Origin: an uncultured Oscillospiraceae bacterium
Lineage (GTDB): Bacteria; Bacillota; Clostridia; Oscillospirales; Oscillospiraceae
NCBI GenBank assembly: GCA_949948775.1
Contig: CATLHC010000031.1
Coordinates: 1 to 32,045, forward strand
DNA: 32,045 nucleotides
Direction of reading: 5' to 3'
Shown here: positions 18,501 through 25,220 of the stretch, piece by piece
Position numbering within the stretch: the stretch's first letter is position 1
How the letters are laid out: each line of letters begins with the position of its first letter
Program-made: the position numbers and the translations under genes
Notes under the pieces: generated by a model
Told to the model about the DNA's origin: nothing
What the model saw: only the letters and a program-made list of their open reading frames with translations
The model's database searches: none

Positions 18501-20744
18501 GACCCGAAGCAAACCCTGACCATTCACAAGTACATTGAGGGCACCGCCAATGAGCCTCTGGCCGGTGTGTGCTTCAAAGTGGTGGATGGGAATGGCGCTC
18601 CTGTCGGCCCCGGCGATGGCACCTTCTACACCGATGCCAAGGGCGAGATTGTGATTGAGGGGCTGGAACCCGGCACCACCATCACCGCCCAGGAGGTCAA
18701 GACGGTGGAGGGCTTCGTGCAGGACGGCACCCCGAAATCCGTGAAGATCAAGGCGGGTCAGGGCGCTCCCACGCTCACCTTCTGGAACAAGCGGGCCGGG
18801 GAGCTTATCATCCGCAAGCTGGACAAGGCCACCGGCAAACCTCTGGCCGGGGTGGAGTTTGAACTGACCTACGCCGGGGGCGGCTATGTGGACAACGCCA
18901 ACGGGCATCTGTCCTCCAATGGCCTCTATACCACCGACGCCCACGGCGAGATTCACATTTCCGGCGTGACCGGCACCATCGTGGTGAAGGAAACCCGCAC
19001 CATTGAGGGCTACACCATCGACCCGGCGACCCAAACGCAGACGGTGAAGGTCAATCCCCAGGACACGCAGACCCTCACCTTCTACAACGCCCCCAAGCAG
19101 ACCCTCACCATTCAGAAGTATGTGGACGGCACCACCGACCCCATCCAAGGCGTGACCTTCCTCATCACTGACAGCTCCGGGCAGGTGATGGGGCCGAACA
19201 ACGGCGAGTATGTCACCGACCGCAATGGCCGAATTGTCCTCACCGATCTGGTTCCCGGAACCACCATCACCGCCAAGGAGGTCAAGGCTGTCAGCGGCTA
19301 TGTGCTGGACACCACGCCGCAGTCCATCCTTATCAAGAGCGGCATTGCTCAGACCCTCACCTTCTTCAATAAGAGCGAGGGCGGGTTGGAGCTTATCAAG
19401 GTTTCCGAGAGCGACCCCACCCGGCGCATCCCCGGCACTACCTTTGAGATCAGGAAGATGGACGGCGCTCTGGTGGAGACTGTCACAACCGGCAAGGATG
19501 GCCGTGTCCATGTCAACCTGGACGCTGGCAGCTACTACGCCCTTGAAATTGAGGCGGCGCAGGGGTTCAAGCTGGACGCCACCCATCATGATTTTACGGT
19601 GCAGGACGGCAAAACCACCACGCTGACGGTGAAAAACAAGCCTTTCAGCGGGATTCTGATTCATAAGACCGACAGCGCGACCGGCAAGGGAATTTATGGC
19701 GTTTCCTTCCTGCTCTATGACAGCACCAACACCCCCATCGGGCAGTATACCTCTGACAACAGCGGCTACGTCTACATTGAGGGGCTGACCATTTCCGGGC
19801 GGTACTATCTCCGGGAGCTGGAGAATGAGGGGTATATCGTGGACACGCAGATGAAAACGGTCTATGTGACCGCTGGGGAGACTACTCTGGTGGAGTGGAA
19901 GAATACCCCCATCACCGCGCAAATCCAGATCATCAAGAAGTCCGCCGACTACAACCCCACCAACGGTCTGCCGGAGGGTACGCTTCTGTCCGGCGCGGTC
20001 TTTGAGATTTACGATAAGGCCAACAATGTGGTGGACACCATCAAGAGCGACAGCCGGGGACTGGCGGTTTCCAAGCCCCTCCCGCTGGGCCGCTACACCA
20101 TCAAGGAGGTCAAGGCCCCGGATAACTACGGCGTGAATGATACGGTTCTCAACGCCTATCTGGAGCATAAGGGGCAAATCCTCACCTTTGAGGTCACGAA
20201 CAAGTCCCTGACCACCGGCGTTTCCATCACCAAGACCGGCCCCAAGGAGGTCATGGGCGGCCAGCCGGTGCGCTATATGTTCTCCGGGATCGCCAATACC
20301 TCCAATGTCCGGCTGGACAGCTTCTATTGGAGGGACACGCTGCCCGCCGAGGTCATTCTGGATAAGATCGTGACCGGCACCTACAACTACCCCGGCAACT
20401 ATAAGATCGTGTACCGCGTCAACGGCGGCGAGTACCAGACCTTGGCCGACAACCTGAGTACGCATAAGAACTACACCCTGGCGGCATCCCCTGTGGCCCT
20501 TGGGCTGGCCTCCAACGAGCGCGTGACCGAGATCATGTTTGTCTTTGGTCAGGCCCCCGCTGGCTTCGCGCAGGTAGAAAAGCCCTATATCTACTGCAAC
20601 GCCAGACCCGGCCTCCCCGCCGGTTCCTTTGTGAACAAGGCTGACGTGGGCGGCGTGTATAACGGCGAGTGGATTCAGGCCGTTTCCCGCTGGGTAACGA
20701 CCATCTACGGCAAAAAGACCACCCTGCCCCGGACGGGCTATTGA
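12510..20744 (+). CDS. Giant SpaA/CnaB-repeat adhesin with thioester domain and terminal LPRTGY
   Basis: A 2744-residue protein. Start at 12510 is chosen because AAAGGAGC lies inside the longer frame opened at 12486. Residues 1-30 are a signal peptide (PANAA). Residues about 60-150 hold a thioester domain: Cys76 (AAYCVNHG) and Gln141 (ATQAAIW) are the expected bond partners, giving covalent attachment to targets. Residues about 386-2566 contain 23 CnaB/SpaA modules of about 95 residues. The isopeptide Lys (I-K-D) and Glu (E-x-x-AP-GY) are visible in all 23 and the terminal Asn in 22; module 1 has Asp. Residues about 2570-2738 form a last domain with YMFSGIANTSNV. The chain ends TTLPRTGY with no membrane helix or basic tail. 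Sortase and transglutaminase genes lie just upstream. It probably bridges donor cells to recipients or host. Confidence 0.95.
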   Translation: MKHKHFNRLLSMLLVVATLFGMMALPANAASLGDSGTVTIQQAGYGNYLSRSSGGTIGGGYWKYTSNDGLTGAAYCVNHGLKGVSPSKALTVQEYNRNPKTMGAFANGYPNRTLEQFKELHADDVRGIANLTEDEYKYATQAAIWATCGQLAVPGTSFTAGRETLATPTSDAQKIRVFDSVKAILRLANGWTKYLYTGMYLRAEENQDVRGVEVVNEYGLEGAAASGEDGIKKETINGKQYYTRVMYVASATSTWIDGRKTKVYSTDAPQGTIFVAENNSPLETVQENGATCYKVDTSKERSTNLNANGSEYYGAFKVCIPVDNAADEGSFTIKATGGVAQFNLFLAYNPAASEQSYIISDPGYTTCDAQADFKWSGMEDLPETASLQVVKAGAGGSPLEGAEFTLTGDKGTTVSGTTDRNGQIVWRDLPADEKFTLAETAAPEGYQIVAPMNVTLTAGRTSYVTVTDETEKGFTIKKVDAQNKGSLQGAVFRFEQIDGSYMTTGITGFDGTISFEGDELPYGSYRITEQTPPEGYVKSSRVETVEWDGTKDVLITWENVRDISLTIIKVDEQTGVSLRDATFDVYADGKLITSVTTNDSGVARVTGIKKEAYIEVVETAAPAGYVLDKTSHGIHIDPYDPATEDDPVLTITNRARPALRILKYDLTSNSPMPDVTFEVWHDGDLFGEYTTNTSGEIFLYDLEPGTYLVKEIATDDAHVVNSTPQQIELKAGETQTRELVFFNSLKPGIHLVKVDSVTMKSLPNVRFEFKKVGGSYRQEFTTDVNGEIDLSKLDPGAYEVRELEAPEGYLIDNAVRVVQINPDENANFVFTNTPKPALRLIKTSSDGSRLGGVHFRIAKIEDGSHYLDRITDDNGEINIDKLDPGVYSVKETATTFDHILDVREYHVELFPGQTSTITIENQRRSNLTIRKTDKDTGDPISGVTFTLNFADGHTITTEPTGPDGTVTVENLLPGVYTVTEQNVPEGYILDTTPQQVTLLPNRNASVQFQNYKRPTLTISKVDINGRFLTGAIFEVKTKAGVKIGDFPVGPDGKVTIPNIHLTEGYYIITEIQAPKGYILDKTPHEVYLRPGKTTEVSIENEKKPGLTIIKIDSVVGDGVKGAKFELWVSKDKTENGTYQKLNDTFYYTDENGIIELPELDTGWYKVKEVEPPEGYMLKEPSEQTLYVEHDKGSTITFENIPKSALVIRKIDADTGAPLVNAWFRVRYLGGTSGSGGTIIGEFNTSSNGNIIITGLEAGTYICEEINAPNGYVIDTAPQTAYISGKQQDCITLTFTNSKYGSLLVKKVDSVTGDPLSDVQFFVTTSDGAVVGNSNGYFTTDSAGTILIPDIKPGTTLVVKETCAKAGYALDDTPQTVKIASNETMTLEFRNQPLGSLLIRKVCSVNPSVTLQNAEFKVAYADGTLVGDSNGVYRTDEAGEIRITGLIPGKSVVVTETRAPSGFILDTQSQTVQIKEGVTVSLTFKNQPKGAIIVQKRDSATGQPLSGAEFRVTTAAGCEVGLDGVIGSSTLTQNGIFTTDAQGEIRISNLAPGAYVLNEIKAPNGYVIDTPSTNVVIGSGGDTQTVIVKNSRAGTLLIEKKDSLTNKPLKGVTFKVTTAAGEFVPDESGRISSNGLYNTDANGQIKISGVVGTLVVTEVKTLPGYVIDEASRSQTVVVYPNDTQKLTFYNTPGTTLVIQKFIAGTDNEPLKGVKFLVTDDNGSPVGPSNGEYVTDANGRITINDLTPGSTVTAREVQTVEGYVLDGSPKSIKIKEGEVQTLTFTNRKAGTLVILKKDSVSGALIPGAQFQLTYANGGFVDADNGHLSSNGLYTTDDKGEIRISGLVGTIVAKELKAAPGYIMDASTQTQTVTVNPEDTQTLTFLNEPLASLTITKLDSVTGKPVPNTSFVVKDGNGNVLARCTTGKDGAATVTGLVPGSTVVVSEVSVPSGYVLDTTPKTIIVKNGANALTGSTGTVTNPGTNPGGSTGDGNDLTFENDPKQTLTIHKYIEGTANEPLAGVCFKVVDGNGAPVGPGDGTFYTDAKGEIVIEGLEPGTTITAQEVKTVEGFVQDGTPKSVKIKAGQGAPTLTFWNKRAGELIIRKLDKATGKPLAGVEFELTYAGGGYVDNANGHLSSNGLYTTDAHGEIHISGVTGTIVVKETRTIEGYTIDPATQTQTVKVNPQDTQTLTFYNAPKQTLTIQKYVDGTTDPIQGVTFLITDSSGQVMGPNNGEYVTDRNGRIVLTDLVPGTTITAKEVKAVSGYVLDTTPQSILIKSGIAQTLTFFNKSEGGLELIKVSESDPTRRIPGTTFEIRKMDGALVETVTTGKDGRVHVNLDAGSYYALEIEAAQGFKLDATHHDFTVQDGKTTTLTVKNKPFSGILIHKTDSATGKGIYGVSFLLYDSTNTPIGQYTSDNSGYVYIEGLTISGRYYLRELENEGYIVDTQMKTVYVTAGETTLVEWKNTPITAQIQIIKKSADYNPTNGLPEGTLLSGAVFEIYDKANNVVDTIKSDSRGLAVSKPLPLGRYTIKEVKAPDNYGVNDTVLNAYLEHKGQILTFEVTNKSLTTGVSITKTGPKEVMGGQPVRYMFSGIANTSNVRLDSFYWRDTLPAEVILDKIVTGTYNYPGNYKIVYRVNGGEYQTLADNLSTHKNYTLAASPVALGLASNERVTEIMFVFGQAPAGFAQVEKPYIYCNARPGLPAGSFVNKADVGGVYNGEWIQAVSRWVTTIYGKKTTLPRTGY
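13665..20203 (+). repeat. Array of 23 CnaB/SpaA coding repeats
   Basis: Each unit is about 285 bases and reads roughly L-I-K-D...G-PL-G--F.....TD--G-I-I--L-PG-y-v-E--AP-GY-lD..., ending F-N-P. Two unit types alternate in the second half. Type A (units 14, 16, 19) has SSNGLYTTD and DTQTLTF. Type B (15, 18, 20) has GP-NGEYVTD-NGRI and KSIKIK. Duplication of two-unit blocks is the simplest reading. Confidence 0.9.
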
Positions 20745-20781
20745 GCCTTTCCACTTCCCTTCAATCCAACTTCAACCCATT

Positions 20782-20820
20782 GCCCCGGAAGGACTTCGGC
20801 TCCTTCCGGGGCTTCTTTTT
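20782..20820 (+). terminator. Intrinsic terminator after the adhesin
   Basis: A perfect 12-bp stem (20782-20793 with 20801-20812) around CTTCGGC, followed by TTCTTTTTT. It closes the surface module. Confidence 0.94.
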
Positions 20821-20839
20821 TGCCTAAAAGGAGGAAGAT

Positions 20840-21625
20840 GTAACGAAAAGCGAAGAAAACAGCAACAATCTATACACAATTTCACTGTCCGGCGGCAAGG
20901 ATTCCAGCGCACTCCTGCTGTTGATGATTGAGAAGGATATGCCCATTGACTGCGTTCTCTATGCGGATACGACCATGGAATTTCCTGAGATGGAGGCCCA
21001 CATCGCCAAACTGGACGATCTTCTCTGCCGGGAGCGCGGCATCCATATCACCACCCTGCGGCATCCCCAGGGTTTTGAATGGCTGATGTTTAACGTTCCC
21101 CAACAGCAGAAACGCGCCATAGAGCGACGTATCGCTATGGACCAACCTTTGACTGGCTACGGCTGGCCGGGGATGAAGGTGCGCTGGTGTACCGGCCAGC
21201 TCAAAACCCACCTGATCCAGAAAGAGGTCAACCGGCTCAAAAAGGAGAAGAACGCCCTGCACCATATCGGTATCGCCGCTGATGAGGCCCACCGCTGTAA
21301 AGACGATCCGCAGAATCGCTATCCCTTGGTGGAGTGGGGCATCACCGAGGCCCAGGCATTGCAAATCTGCTATAACCGGGGTTTCGATTGGGACGGGCTA
21401 TACGAGATTTACCACCGGGCCTCCTGCTGGTGCTGTCCCCTTCAGCGCATTGACGAACTGCGGAAATTGCGGACACACCACCCGGAACTGTGGGCACGGC
21501 TGCGGGATATGGATAACAGGGCGCGGGCTATGTACGGCCCCGGCCCCCTGGGACAGTTCAAGCAGAATTGGAGCGTAGAGCGGCTGGAGGAACGCTTTGC
21601 GAGGGAGGAGGCACAGGCAACATGA
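20840..21625 (+). CDS. PP-loop / PAPS-reductase-family protein with abnormal start codon
   Basis: The frame contains TISLSGGKDSSALLLLMIEK; SGGKDS is the PP-loop that binds ATP or PAPS, and HLIQKEVNRL plus ASCWCCPLQRIDELR follow as in ICE-encoded 'phosphoadenosine phosphosulfate reductase' proteins. The Cys-rich CWCC could bind metal. Standard start codons inside the frame (TTG 20921, ATG 20924) fall after the PP-loop and have no ribosome binding site. AAAGGAGG at 20827-20834 instead points to GTA at 20840 or ACG at 20843; a change of GTG to GTA is likely. The ATG at 20838 is followed at once by TAA. The enzyme activity is unproven; real reduction of PAPS is unlikely in this context. Overlaps the next gene by 4 bases. 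Confidence 0.8.
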   Translation, partial: VTKSEENSNNLYTISLSGGKDSSALLLLMIEKDMPIDCVLYADTTMEFPEMEAHIAKLDDLLCRERGIHITTLRHPQGFEWLMFNVPQQQKRAIERRIAMDQPLTGYGWPGMKVRWCTGQLKTHLIQKEVNRLKKEKNALHHIGIAADEAHRCKDDPQNRYPLVEWGITEAQALQICYNRGFDWDGLYEIYHRASCWCCPLQRIDELRKLRTHHPELWARLRDMDNRARAMYGPGPLGQFKQNWSVERLEERFAREEAQAT

Positions 21626-22113
21626 GCATGGCGGTCAGCAAGCGAATCCGTTTTTTTCGTAAACTGCGGGGCATGACGCAAAAGCGCCTTGGGGTTGCGG
21701 TCGGGTTCCCCGAAAAAACCGCTGATACCCGCGTGGCGCAGTATGAAACAGACGCCAGAGGCCCCAAAGCGGCCCTGCGGGAGCGGTTTGCCGCCGCCCT
21801 TGGCGTATCGGTGGATGCGCTGTCCATTCCCGATATGGACACTCCCGCTGGGCTGATGCACACCCTCTTTGCCTTGGAGGATATTTACGGCTTTCAGATC
21901 ATGGATTCCCCGGAGGGGCTTTGCCTGTCGCTGAACGGAGGAGCATTTCCGCGTTTCGGGGAACTGTGGCTTGCGCTGCGAACGTGGCACACGCTCCACA
22001 TGGAGGTGGAGATGGGAATACTCCCAAAAGAAAAATACGATCAGTGGCGCTACAACTATTCTGGCGCCAAACATGAAAGGAACAAGGTGAACGATGGAAG
22101 CAATGGGATTTGA
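21622..22113 (+). CDS. XRE-family helix-turn-helix regulator
   Basis: A 163-residue protein with GAGGGAGGAGG before ATG at 21622. Residues 5-68 are an XRE helix-turn-helix (SKRIRFFRKLRGMTQKRLGVAVGF, VAQYETDARGP, FAAALGVSVDALSIPD), with an inserted Glu-Lys-Thr-Ala-Asp loop before the recognition helix. The C-terminal 95 residues (LMHTLFALEDIYGFQI...WHTLHMEVEMG) are a sensing or dimer domain seen in other clostridial ICE regulators. It starts inside the stop of the PP-loop gene and overlaps the following gene by 20 bases. It probably controls the transfer genes; no operator palindrome was identified. Confidence 0.9.
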   Translation: MSMAVSKRIRFFRKLRGMTQKRLGVAVGFPEKTADTRVAQYETDARGPKAALRERFAAALGVSVDALSIPDMDTPAGLMHTLFALEDIYGFQIMDSPEGLCLSLNGGAFPRFGELWLALRTWHTLHMEVEMGILPKEKYDQWRYNYSGAKHERNKVNDGSNGI

Positions 22114-22522
22114 GGCAAAAAAGCTGCTGTGGGAGCGGCTGGATAAAAGCCTTTTGGATCACGCCGCCGCATTGGGCGGCGACCCAACTATTTTGGGCGC
22201 GTATACCTTGCAGGGCTTGGCCGAGATGCACTGTTACTTAAAGACGGCCCATGAGTTCAATGCCTCCGAAGTGGAGGGCCTTTTGCAGTTTGCCGACCCG
22301 CTGGAGGTAGCGCAAGCCTGCTGGGAGGACAATCCCCACAAGTACAGTTTCCCCATCTGTGAACTGCTGGGGACAATACGGGCGCGGGAGCGTTTCCCGC
22401 TGGCAGAACCCACGCCGCCCCCGGAGAAGCTGTCTGTACGGGAGCGTCTGAACGCCGCCATCCAGGAGGCGCACCGTCAGACGTCAGGGCACAACCATGA
22501 CCGCGGCGGCGAGGCCCGCTGA
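22094..22522 (+). CDS. Unknown 142-residue protein with shared C-terminal tail
   Basis: Starts within the end of the XRE gene (MEAMGFEAKKLLWERLDKSL) after GGAACAAGGTGAAC. Mostly helical and acidic, with no recognised domain. A Pro-rich hinge (PLAEPTPPPE) precedes a 31-residue tail from Lys at 22427, KLSVRERLNAAI...GGEAR, which matches the KPSxRxQLxxAK tail on six other transfer-region proteins. The upstream part may bind a partner while the tail docks to the transfer machinery; this is inference. The 20-base overlap indicates coupling to the regulator. Confidence 0.82.
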   Translation: MEAMGFEAKKLLWERLDKSLLDHAAALGGDPTILGAYTLQGLAEMHCYLKTAHEFNASEVEGLLQFADPLEVAQACWEDNPHKYSFPICELLGTIRARERFPLAEPTPPPEKLSVRERLNAAIQEAHRQTSGHNHDRGGEAR

Positions 22523-22555
22523 CTGTTCTTCCGCTCCGCATAGGAGGTGAATACG

Positions 22556-23032
22556 ATGCAGGAGGAAGTACGGGATAAATCCGTGGCGCTGGTGATAAAT
22601 GTGGGCAAGAACGGCGGCAGAATGACCGCCTCTCTGTTGAAATGGGCCATGCGCCAGTATATGCAGCAGTCCAGAAACCCGCATATCCACCACGGGAAGC
22701 AGACGGTCAAACAGCTTGTGCGGCAGGGGGCGGGCGTTCAGAACATTGAGATCACCGACAAGAATATCAAGTCCTTTGAACACATCGCCCGGAAATACGG
22801 CGTGGACTACGCATTGAAGAAGGACCCCAGCGAGGGGAAATACCTGGTTTTTTTCAAAGCGAAGGACACGGACGCGCTCAACGCCGCCTTTGCCGAGTAT
22901 ACCGCCAAGACACTCAAACGGGGCAAAAGCAAGCCCTCTCTTTTAGCGCGGCTGACCCACTTCAAGGAGGTCGTGAAAAACCAGTCGAGGGACGCGGAGA
23001 AGCACCGCCAGAGGGGTGGGATTGAACTGTGA
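22556..23032 (+). CDS. pcfB: PcfB-family (DUF3801) conjugation accessory protein
   Basis: A 158-residue protein; ATG at 22556 with AGGAGG eight bases ahead. MTASLLKWAMRQYMQQ, KQTVKQLVRQGAGVQNIEIT and FEHIARKYGVDYALKKDPSEGKYLVFFKAKD are DUF3801/PcfB landmarks. PcfB is encoded next to the coupling protein in many Gram-positive conjugation systems and is thought to help relaxase or coupling-protein recruitment. The tail begins KPSLLARLTHFKE and is a divergent form of the tail shared by neighbours. The stop overlaps the virD4 GTG start, so stoichiometric production is likely. Confidence 0.94.
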   Translation: MQEEVRDKSVALVINVGKNGGRMTASLLKWAMRQYMQQSRNPHIHHGKQTVKQLVRQGAGVQNIEITDKNIKSFEHIARKYGVDYALKKDPSEGKYLVFFKAKDTDALNAAFAEYTAKTLKRGKSKPSLLARLTHFKEVVKNQSRDAEKHRQRGGIEL

Positions 23033-24804
23033 AGCCGGACTATAAAAAGCTGGTTCTGACCTACTTTCCCTATCTCATTTTCCTTTGGCTGTTTGACAAA
23101 GCCGGGGAGTGTTACCGGCTGGCGGCTGGCGCAGACATGGTAACGAAGCTGATGGGCGCTATTTCCGACCTGGGGACAGCGATCTCCCATAACCCGCTCC
23201 CCAGCTTTCACCCCCGTGATCTGCTGGTGGGCCTGATTGGGGCGGCGGCGATCCGTTTCGCCGTCTATTGGAAGGGCAAGAACGCCAAGAAGTACCGTCA
23301 TGGCGTAGAGTACGGTTCGGCCAGATGGGGCACAGCGGAGGACATCAAGCCCTTCATTGACCCCAAGTTTGACCAGAATATTCTCCTGACGCAGACGGAG
23401 CGTGTCATGGTGGGCCGCAATAAGAACCCCAAGTACAATATCAATAAGAATGTGCTGGTGATTGGCGGTTCCGGTTCCGGCAAGACGCGCTTCCATATTA
23501 AGCCCAACCTCATGCAGATGAACGCCAGCTATATTGTCACTGACCCGAAAGGCACCGTCCTTCTGGAATGTGGGAAGATGCTCCAAATGGGCGGGTATGA
23601 GATCAAAATTCTGAATACTATCGACTTCAAACAGTCCATGCGGTACAACCCATTCCGCTATATCTACTGCGAGAATGACATTCTGAAGCTGGTCAACTGC
23701 ATTATGGAAAATACCAAGGGCGAGGACAGCAAGGGCGGTGAGGATTTTTGGGCCAAGGCCGAAGCCTTGTACTATCAGGCCCTTATAGCCTACATCTGGT
23801 ATGAGGCCCCGGAGGAAGAAAAAAACATGACCATGCTGTTGGATATGCTCAACGCCTCCGAGGTCCGGGAGGAAGATGAGACATTCAAAAATGCCGTGGA
23901 TATGCTCTTTGACCAGCTTGAAGCGGAAAAGCCGGATCATTTCGCTGTCCGCCAGTACCGCAAATATAAATTAGCGGCGGGCAAAACGGCAAAAAGCATA
24001 CTTATTTCCTGCGGCGCGAGGATGGCCCCCTTTGACATTGCGGAGGTCCGGCAGATGATGGAGGGCGACGACCTGGAACTGGAACTGATTGGCGACAGGA
24101 AAACGGCGCTGTTTTGCATCGTGTCCGATACGGACATGACCTTTAATTTCATATCGGCCATGGTGTATACGCAGATGTTCAATGTCCTGTGCGACAGGGC
24201 GCTTAAAAACGGAGGTGCGCTGAAGCAGCACGTCACCTGTCTGCTGGATGAGTTCGCCAATCAGAAAATACCCAATTTCCAGCACCTTATCAGCGTGATC
24301 CGCAGCCGGGAAATTTCCGCCCATATCGTGGTGCAGACACAGAGCCAGCTCAAGGCGGTTTATAAGGATCACGCTGAAACCATCATCGGCAACTGCTCCT
24401 GTGTCCTGTTCCTGGGCGGCAAAGAGAAAAGCACCCTCAAAGAGATTTCGGAAACCCTGGGCCGGGAAACCATCGACCTGTTCAACACCTCGGACACCAG
24501 AGGAAGCCAGCGGAGCATGGGGATCAACTATCAAAAGCTGGGGAAGGAATTGATGAGCCAGGATGAGCTGGCTGTCATGGACAACGGCAAGTGCATCCTG
24601 CAAGTGCAGGGTGTGAGGCCATTTTTCAGCGACAAGTTTGATATTACCAGGCATCCGCAATATAAAAATTTGCTGGATTTCAGCAAGAAAAACGCCTTTG
24701 ACGTGAAGAAATATCTGAGCCGCTATCTTACTGTCCAGCCCAACGATACCTATGAATGCTGCGAACTGGACGCGCCGCCTGATTCTGATAATACCGCTTC
24801 CTGA
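23029..24804 (+). CDS. virD4: VirD4/TraG-type coupling protein (T4CP)
   Basis: A 591-residue ATPase with GTG start overlapping pcfB. Two N-terminal membrane helices (LVLTYFPYLIFLWLF; LLVGLIGAAAIRFAVYW) are followed by the motor domain with Walker A GGSGSGKT at 146-153 and Walker B LLDEFANQ at 405-412. RSREISAHIVVQTQSQLKAVYKDHAETIIGNC-like sequence follows, as in TraG/VirD4. It links the relaxase-DNA complex and protein substrates to the type IV secretion channel in the donor membrane. Length is normal. The stop codon is part of a terminator hairpin. Confidence 0.97.
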   Translation: MKPDYKKLVLTYFPYLIFLWLFDKAGECYRLAAGADMVTKLMGAISDLGTAISHNPLPSFHPRDLLVGLIGAAAIRFAVYWKGKNAKKYRHGVEYGSARWGTAEDIKPFIDPKFDQNILLTQTERVMVGRNKNPKYNINKNVLVIGGSGSGKTRFHIKPNLMQMNASYIVTDPKGTVLLECGKMLQMGGYEIKILNTIDFKQSMRYNPFRYIYCENDILKLVNCIMENTKGEDSKGGEDFWAKAEALYYQALIAYIWYEAPEEEKNMTMLLDMLNASEVREEDETFKNAVDMLFDQLEAEKPDHFAVRQYRKYKLAAGKTAKSILISCGARMAPFDIAEVRQMMEGDDLELELIGDRKTALFCIVSDTDMTFNFISAMVYTQMFNVLCDRALKNGGALKQHVTCLLDEFANQKIPNFQHLISVIRSREISAHIVVQTQSQLKAVYKDHAETIIGNCSCVLFLGGKEKSTLKEISETLGRETIDLFNTSDTRGSQRSMGINYQKLGKELMSQDELAVMDNGKCILQVQGVRPFFSDKFDITRHPQYKNLLDFSKKNAFDVKKYLSRYLTVQPNDTYECCELDAPPDSDNTAS

Positions 24805-24830
24805 CCTGTGTTTGGGAAGCAGTTTTTTAT
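24796..24830 (+). terminator. Terminator at the virD4 stop codon
   Basis: GCTTCC (24796-24801) pairs with GGAAGC (24815-24820), followed by AGTTTTTTATTTT. The stem is short; the stop codon is in the loop. Likely partial termination. Confidence 0.65.
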
Positions 24831-24859
24831 TTTCAACCCAACATGAAGGAGGGATACCC

Positions 24860-24916
24860 GTGTCAGACAAGACCCGTATGGTGAGAGCGCCCCCCGATGT
24901 CCATGCCGCTTCCTGA
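24860..24916 (+). CDS. Possible 18-residue peptide between two terminators
   Basis: AAGGAGGG followed six bases later by GTG opens VSDKTRMVRAPPDVHAAS. The reading frame runs into the left arm and loop of the second terminator, so translation would affect its folding, as in a leader peptide. Its last codons repeat the end of virD4 (CCGCTTCCTGACCT in both), so it may instead be a scrap left by a duplication. Confidence 0.3.
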   Translation: MSDKTRMVRAPPDVHAAS

Positions 24917-24937
24917 CCTTTTCGGGAGGCGCTTTTT
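24886..24937 (+). terminator. Terminator before the Maff2-trbL operon
   Basis: AGCGCC (24886-24891) and CCCGA (24893-24897) pair with TCGGG (24922-24926) and GGCGCT (24928-24933), one base bulged on each side, then TTTTT. Confidence 0.75.
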
Positions 24938-24985
24938 CATATCCAACCACTCAATCAATCTAACAACGAATATGGAGGTAAACTA

Positions 24986-25204
24986 ATGGAATTTTTCACT
25001 TCTGCTATCGGCACTTTGAAGGTCCTGGTGATCGCCCTGGGCGCTGGCCTGGGCGTGTGGGGCGTCATTAACCTGCTGGAAGGCTACGGCAACGATAACC
25101 CCGGCGCTAAGTCGCAAGGCATGAAGCAGCTCATGGCGGGCGGCGGCGTGGCCTTGATCGGGATGCAGCTTATCCCCCTGCTGTCCAACCTGTTTACGGT
25201 GTAG
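24986..25204 (+). CDS. Maff2-family small membrane protein (VirB2/TrbC-like)
   Basis: A 72-residue protein, ATG at 24986 after TGGAGGT. Two hydrophobic helices (TLKVLVIALGAGLGVWGVINLL and LMAGGGVALIGMQLIPLLSNLF) flank a polar loop (EGYGNDNPGAKSQGMK). This is the Maff2 pattern found before trbL-like genes in clostridial ICEs. By analogy with VirB2/TrbC it may be a channel or pilin-like subunit, although no signal peptide is cleaved. Confidence 0.93.
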   Translation: MEFFTSAIGTLKVLVIALGAGLGVWGVINLLEGYGNDNPGAKSQGMKQLMAGGGVALIGMQLIPLLSNLFTV

Positions 25205-25220
25205 GCCAGAGGGCTGAACC

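Noticed and set aside
13665..20203. Possible CRISPR or satellite array
   Set aside because: The 285-base period and protein-level conservation show coding CnaB repeats; there are no short identical repeats with unique spacers.
16116..20465. A 1449-codon open frame on the minus strand
   Set aside because: Same reason: a shadow of the second half of the adhesin repeats, repeating with the same period and without recognisable domains.
20745..20839. Possible oriT or riboswitch downstream of the adhesin
   Set aside because: The stretch is explained by a terminator and the ribosome binding site of the next gene; no relaxase gene or nick-like site was seen in the window.
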